Below are positions 10,554 through 19,405 of a stretch of 64,000 nt of DNA, piece by piece. Position numbers and translations under genes: made by a program. The stretch's first letter is position 1; each line of letters begins with the position of its first letter. The notes beneath the pieces are model-generated. The model saw nothing but the letters and a program-made list of their open reading frames with translations, was not told the origin of the DNA and searched no databases. The stretch is from Candidatus Melainabacteria bacterium (GTDB lineage Bacteria; Cyanobacteriota; Vampirovibrionia; LMEP-6097), in contig DUDT01000014.1 of NCBI GenBank assembly GCA_005110385.1, positions 287,328-351,327 on the forward strand, in the 5' to 3' direction.

Positions 10554-11591
10554 ATGAATAAAAAAATAGACAAATTTGATTCAGAAAATAATCCATCTGA
10601 GATTTTGATTTATACCTCAAAAGATGGAAAAACAAAAATTGAAGTTAAATTTATAAATGAAACTGTCTGGCTAACTCAAAAATTAATGGTTGAGCTTTTT
10701 CAAACAACAAAACAAAATATAAGCTTACATATAAAAAATATCTTTGAAGAAGGTGAACTAGAGGAAAATTCAGTTGTAAAGGAATACTTGACAACTGCCG
10801 ATGATGGTAAAAACTACAGGACAAATTTCTATAACCTAGATGTTATTATCTCTGTCGGTTATCGAGTAAAATCTCTCAGGGGTACACAGTTTAGACAATG
10901 GGCAACACAAAGACTTAAAGAGTATTTAGTAAAGGGATTTGTGCTTAATGATGAGCGATTGAAAGAACCTAATGGAGTAGATTATTTCGATGAACTGCTA
11001 GAACGTATTAGAGATATTAGAACCTCAGAAAAGCGTTTCTACCAGAAGATTAAAGACATTTACGCTACCAGTATAGATTATGATACACAAGCAGAAATAA
11101 CTTTTGAGTTTTATCAGACAGTACAAAATAAATTACATTGGGCTATTCACGGAAAAACAGCAGCAGAGCTGATTAGAGAAAGGGTAGATTCCAATAAACC
11201 TAATATGGGGTTAACTAGCTGGAAGGGTGAAAAAGTTAGAAAAGGTGATGTAATTATCGCTAAGAATTATTTAAACGAACAGGAGCTAAGCGATTTAAAT
11301 CTAATTGTTGACCAGTATTTATCGTTTGCAGAACTTCAGGCAAGGCAAAGAAAACCAATGTACATGACTGATTGGGCTAATAAACTTGATGATTTTTTAA
11401 AACTGAACGATCGTGAAATTTTAAAAGGAGCTGGAAAGGTAAGCCGTAAATTAGCAGATGAAATTGCAGAGCTGGAGTATCAGAAGTTTGAAATTAGGCG
11501 AAGACAAATTGAAGATGCTGAGTCAGAGAGAGAGTTAGAAGAAGAAATTAAAAAACTTGAAACTAAAGTTAAGAAAAGAGACCTAGAGTAA
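10554..11591 (+). CDS. RhuM family protein
   Basis: 'ETVWLTQKLMVELFQTTKQNISLHIKNIFEEGELEENSVVKEYLTTADDGKNYRTNFYNLDVIISVGYRVKS'; ATG at 10554 preferred over TTG at 10512. Confidence 0.88.
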   Translation: MNKKIDKFDSENNPSEILIYTSKDGKTKIEVKFINETVWLTQKLMVELFQTTKQNISLHIKNIFEEGELEENSVVKEYLTTADDGKNYRTNFYNLDVIISVGYRVKSLRGTQFRQWATQRLKEYLVKGFVLNDERLKEPNGVDYFDELLERIRDIRTSEKRFYQKIKDIYATSIDYDTQAEITFEFYQTVQNKLHWAIHGKTAAELIRERVDSNKPNMGLTSWKGEKVRKGDVIIAKNYLNEQELSDLNLIVDQYLSFAELQARQRKPMYMTDWANKLDDFLKLNDREILKGAGKVSRKLADEIAELEYQKFEIRRRQIEDAESERELEEEIKKLETKVKKRDLE

Positions 11592-11627
11592 ATCAATGTC
11601 ATTACAAGCACATCAGCAAGAGGCATT

Positions 11628-11888
11628 ATGACAGAGGAGAATCGCAGAATGGGAGAAATAATCATCTATACTGCTCCCGATGGCACTGCACAGGCGGAAG
11701 TGCGAATGGAAGCGAATACACTTTGGCTGACAGAGAAGCAGATTGCTACAGTTTTTGAGCGTGACAGAACGGTCATTGGACGACACATTAAGAACATCAT
11801 TAAAACAGGAGAGCTAATAGAAGAAGGCTATGTGTATTTTTTGCACATTGCAAATTCTGATAAACTAGTCTCATATTTTAGTTTATAA
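11628..11888 (+). pseudogene. Truncated second RhuM-like gene
   Basis: 'IIIYTAPDGTAQAEVRMEANTLWLTEKQIATVFERDRTVIGRHIKNIIKTGEL' then homology is lost. Confidence 0.75.
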
Positions 11889-11977
11889 ACGAGTCTCTGA
11901 AAAGCATAGGAAATCACTTGATAAGCTTGGGAAATGAGTTTTTATTTTCTTAGCTTCAGAATTACGAGAAGTGCTCC

Positions 11978-13444
11978 CTAACTCCCTTCCAAAAAATCAA
12001 CAATATCGACAATGCGGTAAAAGTAATGGCTCGTTGCAACAGAATCTGAAACACCGCTTAAATGGAACAACACAGCTACTTTTGCAAAGCCTTTTGGCGT
12101 CTTTAATCTTGATATCTTCTCTTGCATTTCAGTAATGATTTCGCTGTTAATTTCACGCCTTTTAAATTTAAATTCGCAGACAAATAAACTGTTTGTTTTC
12201 GTCTGTATGAGGTAATCGATTTGACAGCCTTGCTGAGTTGTCGTTGTCGTTTGCCTATAGGGACCGCTACGCACAATGTCTACAGGTGAAATGCCTAATT
12301 TTTCAAGCAATAGCGATCTGTTCTGTAACAGCAATGCCTCAAGCTGCAATCCCATATGCGTATCAAAACCGGGCATGGTCGAGAGTGGTACTTGATCAAA
12401 TCCCTCTTCTGCAATGGCACTTGCATTTGGTTCAATAAGCTTCAGGTAAAACCTCATATACGGATCTGAAATCCTGTACAGGCTTTGTTTTAAGGGCTTG
12501 GTTGTTTTGAATGACCACAGGGATTGTTTAATAATAAAACCAGCCACAATCAAATGCTCCATCATTTGGCTTAAAGTGCCGCTGTGAGCAAATTCTATGC
12601 TCTCCCTGATTTCGGATAAAGTTCTTGCCCCGTCTTTGAGGCTATCCAAGATTTTCTTATATGTTGTGCCTTTGCCGTTAAAGAGATCATGGAAAATACG
12701 ATCGAATTCTGTTAGGAGTAATCCATTTTTCTCAAAAGCAAGCTGCTTGATATTATCATCAGCTGTTACTCTAGGATTGAATTGCTCTAAATACCAGGGT
12801 ACACCGCCAACAACACTAAGAATTTTATACATATCATAATCAGAGAGCTGCATACCGAGCGCTCGCAAAAACTCAGCACTTTCTGGAATAGACAACGGCT
12901 CTAAACTAATTGTGAGATTGATTCGTCCAAAAAATGCTGTACTATTTAGAATGTTTTCCTCAATCCAAGTTGAAACTGATCCACAAAACACAAGCAACAT
13001 ATGCGTACTTTGCTTATCCCACCAAGCTTTGAGCTTAGGAATGAAACTCGGATCTTTTGACCCCATCCATGAAATTTCATCGAACAGAATAATATCTCCT
13101 GGCTTTATATGAAGACTCAAATGTTCAAAGGCATCACTCCAATTCTGGAAAGTCATAGGTGGGATTTTTAACATTAATGCTAATTGGCGTGCAAAATGGT
13201 CTCTTTGCTCTTGTGCCGAGATGCCATTCTCTGGAGCAAGCCCTGCGAAACTCCAAAATCTTTGCTTGCCGATCGCTTTAGCAAATTCCCGAATAAGCCT
13301 GCTTTTTCCAATTCTTCTTCGTCCTTTAACAACGACAAGGCTTGGCTTCTTCTTTTTATATAAAGCTTCTAGGCGTTTTAGCTCTGGCTTGCGGCCAATA
13401 AATATAGAATTAGGCATGATATCCTTTTTATGCTCAAGATCCAT
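11978..13444 (-). CDS. Predicted AAA ATPase with C-terminal DUF234-like/nuclease-like domain (COG1672-type)
   Basis: FIGRKPELKRLEALYKKKKPSLVVVKGRRRIGKSRLIREFA; C-terminal QIDYLIQTKTNSLFVCEFKFKRREI; likely ATG at 13417 (MPNSIFIGR). Confidence 0.85.
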   Translation of the reverse strand: MDLEHKKDIMPNSIFIGRKPELKRLEALYKKKKPSLVVVKGRRRIGKSRLIREFAKAIGKQRFWSFAGLAPENGISAQEQRDHFARQLALMLKIPPMTFQNWSDAFEHLSLHIKPGDIILFDEISWMGSKDPSFIPKLKAWWDKQSTHMLLVFCGSVSTWIEENILNSTAFFGRINLTISLEPLSIPESAEFLRALGMQLSDYDMYKILSVVGGVPWYLEQFNPRVTADDNIKQLAFEKNGLLLTEFDRIFHDLFNGKGTTYKKILDSLKDGARTLSEIRESIEFAHSGTLSQMMEHLIVAGFIIKQSLWSFKTTKPLKQSLYRISDPYMRFYLKLIEPNASAIAEEGFDQVPLSTMPGFDTHMGLQLEALLLQNRSLLLEKLGISPVDIVRSGPYRQTTTTTQQGCQIDYLIQTKTNSLFVCEFKFKRREINSEIITEMQEKISRLKTPKGFAKVAVLFHLSGVSDSVATSHYFYRIVDIVDFLEGS

Positions 13445-13524
13445 TATATAATATCTTGAGCATTTTTATAAATCGTTAAAAAATGCTCAAAATAATGTTT
13501 TTAACATCTTGAGCATTTTTATAT
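13425..13524. promoter_or_regulatory. Four iterated (A)TCTTGAGCATTTTT motifs, direct and inverted
   Basis: Copies at about 13425-13440(-), 13453-13467(+), 13478-13491(-), 13505-13520(+). Confidence 0.65.
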
Positions 13525-13688
13525 TCCTTGGGGTGGGGGCGATAGCGGGATGTAATGAGGAAAAAATTTAGACTAAACTCTGAACTTGTTGATAACATAC
13601 ATACTTAATTACCTAGCTGGATAATCAATCCGCCACTCGGTGGGTAATTAAACCGCCGTTACGCAAGCAAGGCTGGTTAAATGAAAAA

Positions 13689-14114
13689 ATGAGCAGTATA
13701 GACTATACAAAATTCAAAGATTCACTAAAACGGCTAGAAGAAAGATATAAAGATTATCAAGTATCTTTAACTCGTAATGAGCTTCTGGATTCAGATCGAG
13801 AGTCGATCAAAGAGTCTTGTATACAACGTTTTGAAGTTTGCTTTGATACAACATGGAAACATTTAAGAAAATATCTAATGGAAGATATAGGCTTAATAGA
13901 CTTAGCAGCAGGACCAAATCCAATATTTAAAAATGCCTTTGCCTCAAAAGTTATAGACAGTGCTGAAGTATGGATTCAATTCAACATAAAAAGAGGAAAT
14001 ACTAGCCACGATTATTCTGGGGACAAGGCAAGTGACACTTTTGAGATAATTCCCAGTTTTATTGCAGAAGCAATAAATTTATATGAAACTATAAGTAAAG
14101 AGAAATGGCAATGA
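13689..14114 (+). CDS. HEPN-domain (HI0074-type) putative toxin
   Basis: 'FDTTWKHLRKYL', 'KRGNTSHDY' RX4H motif; overlaps downstream MNT gene. Confidence 0.82.
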   Translation: MSSIDYTKFKDSLKRLEERYKDYQVSLTRNELLDSDRESIKESCIQRFEVCFDTTWKHLRKYLMEDIGLIDLAAGPNPIFKNAFASKVIDSAEVWIQFNIKRGNTSHDYSGDKASDTFEIIPSFIAEAINLYETISKEKWQ

Positions 14115-14419
14115 GTGAAACTGTTTCTAATAATATTGATGTTAAGCCTAATTATCTAGAAATAATGCGTAATGCTTTTGCAGAGTATCTTCCGCATAAA
14201 AAAGTTTGGGCATATGGTTCACGTGTTAAAGGTACTTCTAATCAGAGATCTGATCTTGATTGTGTTGTATTCAATGCGACAGATAGGGAAATTTATGAAG
14301 CGAAGGAGTTTTTTGATAATAGTGAAATCCCCTTCATTATTCAATTACTGAACTGGGACAAGATACCTGAAGATTTTAAGGATAATATAAAGCAAAAATA
14401 CTTTATTCTTCAAGAATAA
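14105..14419 (+). CDS. Minimal nucleotidyltransferase (MNT) putative antitoxin
   Basis: 'VWAYGSRVKGTSNQRSDLDCVVF' GSRxxG...SDLD motif. Confidence 0.88.
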   Translation: MAMSETVSNNIDVKPNYLEIMRNAFAEYLPHKKVWAYGSRVKGTSNQRSDLDCVVFNATDREIYEAKEFFDNSEIPFIIQLLNWDKIPEDFKDNIKQKYFILQE

Positions 14420-14431
14420 ATAATCGGATAT

Positions 14432-15103
14432 ATGAACAAACCATGGACAATCATTACATCAGTTACTTTAACACTTCTGCTTGGATATGCAGCACTAGGA
14501 CCAGCTATGAGTAATGTCGAGCAGCCTAAGTATCGGGTTATTTCTGAACAAGGAAATATTCAAATCAGAGAATACAGCCCAAGTATTGTAGCTGAGGTTC
14601 AGGTTCAAGGTGAACGTGAAGAAGCCATCAGCCAAGGCTTCAGGCTTTTAGCTGATTATATTTTCGGTAATAATAAAGTAGAGCAAGATATCGCAATGAC
14701 AGCCCCAGTAACACAGCAAAGCGGTCAGAAGATAGCGATGACTGCCCCTGTGACACAGCAAAGCAGCCAGAAGATAGCGATGACAGCTCCAGTCAAACAG
14801 CAAGGCTTGGATAATGCATGGAAAGTAAACTTTACTATGCCTTCGAAATATTCGATGAATACACTACCTAAGCCTAATAATGAAAAAGTTACACTGCATC
14901 AAGTTCCTAGTAAAAAATATGCCATCATTAAATTTTCTGGTATGGGTTCCAATAAAAATCTTGCCTTGCATGAAAAGGAATTACAGGAATACATATCGGA
15001 AAATAAAATTCAAGCCATATCGGAGCCAATATACGCATTCTATAATCCACCATGGACATTAGCATTCTTGCGCCATAATGAAATCATGATTGAGATTGAG
15101 TAA
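14432..15103 (+). CDS. SOUL heme-binding family protein with triplicated IAMTAPV motif
   Basis: 'PKYRVISEQGNIQIREYSPSIVAEVQVQGEREEAISQGFRLLADYIFGNN' SOUL fold signature. Confidence 0.9.
   Translation: MNKPWTIITSVTLTLLLGYAALGPAMSNVEQPKYRVISEQGNIQIREYSPSIVAEVQVQGEREEAISQGFRLLADYIFGNNKVEQDIAMTAPVTQQSGQKIAMTAPVTQQSSQKIAMTAPVKQQGLDNAWKVNFTMPSKYSMNTLPKPNNEKVTLHQVPSKKYAIIKFSGMGSNKNLALHEKELQEYISENKIQAISEPIYAFYNPPWTLAFLRHNEIMIEIE
14690..14809 (+). repeat. In-frame 42-bp tandem repeat (about 2.8 copies) in the SOUL gene
   Basis: IAMTAPVTQQSGQK / IAMTAPVTQQSSQK / IAMTAPVKQQ. Confidence 0.95.
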
Positions 15104-15186
15104 TTAGTGAAGCCACCTTTATTTTTTCTTTATGTGTATAATTTTAAATACTGGGTTCTAATAAGCTCTGTAAAAAGGATTGAATA

Positions 15187-15432
15187 ATGAAAAAACAAAT
15201 CAATATTTCTAAAAAATTACTAGGTTCTGCATTAGCTTTAGGTATGGCAGCTTCTATGACTGCACAAGTTTCTGCACAAGCTAATAATGGTATTAATCAA
15301 GTTTTTGTGGATACTGTAGCTCACACTGAAGAGCATAAATGTGGAGCTGGTAAATGCGGTTCTGGTAAGTGTGGTAAAGATGCTAAAAAGCCAACAACTC
15401 CAGCTCCTACTACTCCAGCACCTAAGCATTAA
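15187..15432 (+). CDS. Candidate bufferin-like RiPP precursor (signal peptide + Cys-Gly-Lys motif core)
   Basis: MKKQINISKKLLGSALALGMAASMTAQVSAQ... EEHKCGAGKCGSGKCGKDAKK; next to DUF692 gene. Confidence 0.75.
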   Translation: MKKQINISKKLLGSALALGMAASMTAQVSAQANNGINQVFVDTVAHTEEHKCGAGKCGSGKCGKDAKKPTTPAPTTPAPKH

Positions 15433-15445
15433 GCTTTAGGATCTT

Positions 15446-15487
15446 GAGGACGATGAAAACGCGGAAAATGTAGTTAGCATTGGTCTC
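15446..15487 (+). repeat. NAEI element, degenerate right half
   Basis: GAGGACGATGAAAACGCGGAAAATGTAGTTAGCATTGGTCTC. Confidence 0.6.
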
Positions 15488-15502
15488 TATGATTTAATTG
15501 TT

Positions 15503-15531
15503 AAAAAGCCTAGCTCTTTGCTAGGCTTTTT
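15503..15531 (+). terminator. Intrinsic terminator between precursor and DUF692 gene
   Basis: AAAAAGCCTAGC-TCTTT-GCTAGGCTTTTT. Confidence 0.85.
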
Positions 15532-15542
15532 ATTTATAGGCT

Positions 15543-15579
15543 GACGCAAACGCAGAAATTGGAGTTCGGCAATAGTGCT
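15543..15579 (+). repeat. NAEI element, right half, immediately 5' of DUF692 gene
   Basis: ACGCAAACGCAGAAATTGGAGTTCGGCAATAGTGCT. Confidence 0.9.
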
Positions 15580-16488
15580 ATGTTTGAGAAAAATAAATTA
15601 AAAAATTATGGCTTAGGCTTAGGCTTAAGAACAGCAATTCAAAAGGAAACTCTGAATTATATTAAAGCCGAAACGGCGGAAAGCTGTATCCAATGGCTAG
15701 AAATAGTAGCAGAGAATTATATCTATAAACCTAAAGCACAATTAGAGATACTGAAAGAGTTTATGGACAGAGGGAAGCCAATCATCCCTCATTCAGTTAA
15801 CCTTAGTATAGGAACGGCTTATAAATCTTCTCCTAGAGAGAGTTATGATAGAAGACTCTTAGATGGTCTTAAAGATTTATTTAAACTTATTCAGCCACCT
15901 TGGTTTTCGGATCATGTTTCCTGCACTCGTATTAATGGATTTTATTTACAGGAGTTAATCCCTGTACCCTTTATAAAAGAATCTGTGGACACGGTTGTTG
16001 ATAATATTAAATTTTTAGAGGATGAGTTCCAGCTTCCTTTTCTCATTGAGAATCCTAGTTATTATTCGACTTTAATTAAGCCTGAAATGACAGAATCAGA
16101 ATTTTTAAATGAAATTTTAGAGAAAGCTGACTGTGGGCTGCTTTTAGATGTTAATAATGTTTACGTGAATGCTCTTAATCACAGTTATAATGCGATGGAA
16201 TTTTTAAATTCCCTAGATCTCTCCCGCACAGTGCAAGTACATATAGCTGGTCATTTAGAGGACTATCAAGCACATCTTAGTAAAAGACATCTTAAGATTC
16301 TTGATACTCATGGAGAAGTTATTAAAGAAGAGGTTTTCGCTCTGTTTAAATACCTTTTAGAAAAGACAGAGGTGAAAGCGGTGCTGCTAGAGCGTGATTC
16401 TAATTTCCCAGAGTTTAGTAATATTATCTCAGAACTAGCTCATGTTAAGCAGCTGATGAAAGAGTCATCGCTTATTGTTAATAATTAG
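15580..16488 (+). CDS. DUF692 / MNIO-family peptide-modifying oxidase (BufB-like)
   Basis: GLGLRTAI, WLEIVAENYI, IPHSVNLSIGTAY, SDHVS, LIENPSYY, LLLDVNNVYVNALNH, QVHIAGH; ATG at 15580 preferred over TTG 15559, which lies inside a repeat. Confidence 0.9.
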   Translation: MFEKNKLKNYGLGLGLRTAIQKETLNYIKAETAESCIQWLEIVAENYIYKPKAQLEILKEFMDRGKPIIPHSVNLSIGTAYKSSPRESYDRRLLDGLKDLFKLIQPPWFSDHVSCTRINGFYLQELIPVPFIKESVDTVVDNIKFLEDEFQLPFLIENPSYYSTLIKPEMTESEFLNEILEKADCGLLLDVNNVYVNALNHSYNAMEFLNSLDLSRTVQVHIAGHLEDYQAHLSKRHLKILDTHGEVIKEEVFALFKYLLEKTEVKAVLLERDSNFPEFSNIISELAHVKQLMKESSLIVNN

Positions 16489-16496
16489 AAAGGTGT

Positions 16497-17036
16497 TTGG
16501 TGGCAGGTGTGCAGAATTTAAGATTACAAAATATTCAAAATGAGATACTAAAATACTTTCAAGGAAAGAAGTTTAGCCCAGAGTTTTTAGAGGCAGCGGC
16601 TTTAGATGATCTAGCTATTTATAAAAGTCTGACTATTAGTGCTTTTGAGGAATATGTAGAAAATATTTTCCCATATACTTATTTATTAATCCAAGATAGA
16701 GTCTCTGAAATCATTCAAGACTATCTTGAAAGGCATCTTAGTGTTTCTGCGGTTTATTATGAATCAGCGAGGGCTTTTCCTGAATTTATTAAAGGTGATT
16801 TTTTTCAAGATAAATATGATCCACCTAATTTCCTGTACGAATTAGCTTTAGTGGAGTGGATAGAGATAGAGTTAAGAAATTCATCTGAAAAGAAGCTTCA
16901 GCAGCTAAAGTTAAACTATCCTATAACTAAAATAAGATTATTAATGAAGGAATGTCCTGAAGAGATAGATGAATTAAAGACGGCTGATGTGGATAAAGAG
17001 CCTGAAATTCTGGAAATTAGCCAAAAGAGTGCTTAA
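16497..17036 (+). CDS. DUF2063-like partner protein (BufC-like)
   Basis: 'LRLQNIQNEILKYF..IYKSLTISAFEEYVENIFPYTYLLI..FPEFIKGDFF..ELALVEWIEIELRN'; follows DUF692 gene. Confidence 0.78.
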   Translation: MVAGVQNLRLQNIQNEILKYFQGKKFSPEFLEAAALDDLAIYKSLTISAFEEYVENIFPYTYLLIQDRVSEIIQDYLERHLSVSAVYYESARAFPEFIKGDFFQDKYDPPNFLYELALVEWIEIELRNSSEKKLQQLKLNYPITKIRLLMKECPEEIDELKTADVDKEPEILEISQKSA

Positions 17037-19317
17037 GCATAGCTTCTGGTCTGAGATGTAACGCTATAGGTTTTAAAGATTTAAATAAACTATCTTTACC
17101 ACCAAGATGAACTCCTTTTTTTACATTATTAAGGTCTTTAAAGCTTGATAATCTTTCTATAACTTGTTTCGGCAGATCTTCTGTAAATAAATAAATTTTA
17201 TTATTATCATAAAAAGCCACTCCTACAGGTAGTATGCAAATATCATCATCTGGATCGTCACAAATATTTCTATTGCTTAAATGATCTTGAGTGCACTGTA
17301 GAACAGGGTCTGCCGGGCTGAAGCACATTATTTCATAGGGTTTGATTTCGCCAGTTTGCTTGTTCCGAAAAATAAATATATTTTCATTAATATCAGGGTT
17401 GTTTGTCGTAATATGCGGGTATCTAGCTAGAGAGGGTGAATAATATTCTATTAAGTCAAAATTGGATAGAGGGTTATTTTTTGTAAGCTGTGTTATTAGC
17501 AGCTCTCTCATAATAACTTGCCTCTCTTTTCTTAAATCACTTCTAGCAGCGAAGGTTTTGGCGAATCCACCATCAGCGTAACTTTTAAAACTGTTTACCT
17601 TGCGGAGTTTTTGCTCTATTTGTCGTAATTTTTTGAAATTATTAAAATATACACCGCGCTCTAACTCTGTCACATCAGGACCTAAAGTGCGTAGATCTAT
17701 TCCTTTTCCTTGAGATTGAGCGATCCTATTCTTCACTTCATGGGGATTTATAGATAATTCAAGCTGGCTTATAGTTGCTGGAGACTTTAATTCACCGGAC
17801 TGATACTTACCTTGAAGTTCATTGAAAGTAAATAGATATATTTTAGAATAAGGTGAATGTCTATCTTTTGATTTTTCTAAATCTGGCTTTAAGACAGCGA
17901 AGCCATCTTCATTTTCAATAAATTTAGGCGGATAATCTTTAAAAATTTCTTCTACCTTGATGAAAGGGCGCTCACTATTATCATTTAATATTACTTTCGC
18001 GACAATCGCTGTTTGACCTTTATGTAAATTCTGAAAACGTGTGGCTTGATTGATTGTTAAGCTCCTAATGCTAGGATAATCAGTTTTTGAGGCCTTAATT
18101 TCGACAAAGATCTCAGGAGAGCTATTTCGTAAAAGTTGTAAGGGAGAAGAATTAGTTGTTGCTTTGTTTGTCTCGAGTTTTAAATCATAACGATGGCCAG
18201 GATTAGAACTCATCAGCTTAGTCTTCATGCCAAGATATTTAAATAAGGCTTCTACTATTCTTTCTCCTTGGTCACCTGTTTTTTCTGGCAGAAAACTTTC
18301 AAACTGTGTTTTTAATTCCTTGAAATAAGCATTATCACTGATTGCTGTAATATCTTGAGCTTTACCCTTTAGCTCTAAGCTATATAAATTATTACTCACA
18401 CTTGCCAACATTGATATTTTGGGATCTGTCTTTGAGATTGATTCTAGATAATCTTCTATTTGAAAATTTTCACCTAAATCTCTCTGTGCATGAGTAGAGA
18501 TTTTTAGAATAGGTGCATCTTTATAACGATGTTTAAGATCGGCGATACGTCGTTCTTTGATCATGGATTTAGTTTGTTTATGTCTAAGAGGATTGGATCT
18601 GTCTTGGAAATCAATAATCAATTTCAGTTTTTCTTTACCCAGGTTATAAACAAATAAATCAAAATCTGGATGGCTAATTTGTTCTAGTTTTTTAAATTTT
18701 TTAAAAAACTTACTGAGAATAAGTTCTATATGATTTGAGTAGTTTTTTTTATGTTCAGGGTAAAGAGTTTGGCTAGTCCCTATCTCTAATTTACTCTGAA
18801 GCATCGCTGCTCTATTATCTCTCTCTGTCACTGTCTTAGATTTTTCATTTAGAATTTTCAAGACATCGGTTAACGAATCTACTTTAATAGGAATAGTTAT
18901 AATTTTTTCTAGATCAGGGTAATGCTCAAAAATCCTATTAAGCATAGGATTTATGTCTGCTGTAATTTTATCGGCTTCTAAAGGTTGTTTATCCTTATCA
19001 TTAATTAAAAAAATAACCCCATCATGGGATTTGTCACGCTTCACGAAATAAACGTGATCAAGTAACTGACTATCTATTTTTAAAAATTCATCACTAGAAG
19101 CACTTTCCCCTGAAACATACTCAAATAGAAGATGTAAAGATGGTAATTTTAGTGAGTCTGGAATGCTTAAGTCTTGTTGGAAACGTCTAGGTTTTGTAGC
19201 TGATTGACTTTCAGGTAATCCAGTCGAATCGGGTCTAGATAACCTTATTATTCTCCGGGAAGGGTGCTGAGGAGGTGTAGAGAGGGGATTTATTCCAGAA
19301 GGCATAACTCTAAGCAA
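17017..19317 (-). CDS. Large hypothetical protein with possible PD-(D/E)XK nuclease-like core
   Basis: 766 aa; 'GDQGERIVEALFKYLGMK..HRYDLKLE..EIFVEIKASKT'. Confidence 0.6.
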   Translation of the reverse strand: MLRVMPSGINPLSTPPQHPSRRIIRLSRPDSTGLPESQSATKPRRFQQDLSIPDSLKLPSLHLLFEYVSGESASSDEFLKIDSQLLDHVYFVKRDKSHDGVIFLINDKDKQPLEADKITADINPMLNRIFEHYPDLEKIITIPIKVDSLTDVLKILNEKSKTVTERDNRAAMLQSKLEIGTSQTLYPEHKKNYSNHIELILSKFFKKFKKLEQISHPDFDLFVYNLGKEKLKLIIDFQDRSNPLRHKQTKSMIKERRIADLKHRYKDAPILKISTHAQRDLGENFQIEDYLESISKTDPKISMLASVSNNLYSLELKGKAQDITAISDNAYFKELKTQFESFLPEKTGDQGERIVEALFKYLGMKTKLMSSNPGHRYDLKLETNKATTNSSPLQLLRNSSPEIFVEIKASKTDYPSIRSLTINQATRFQNLHKGQTAIVAKVILNDNSERPFIKVEEIFKDYPPKFIENEDGFAVLKPDLEKSKDRHSPYSKIYLFTFNELQGKYQSGELKSPATISQLELSINPHEVKNRIAQSQGKGIDLRTLGPDVTELERGVYFNNFKKLRQIEQKLRKVNSFKSYADGGFAKTFAARSDLRKERQVIMRELLITQLTKNNPLSNFDLIEYYSPSLARYPHITTNNPDINENIFIFRNKQTGEIKPYEIMCFSPADPVLQCTQDHLSNRNICDDPDDDICILPVGVAFYDNNKIYLFTEDLPKQVIERLSSFKDLNNVKKGVHLGGKDSLFKSLKPIALHLRPEAMLKHSFG

Positions 19318-19405
19318 TCCATGCCTACAATTCTATACAAGATATGGAAATTCAATCTAAAACTTCCATCATCTTTTTGAAAAGATAAATGAAGTAAAAC
19401 TCATC

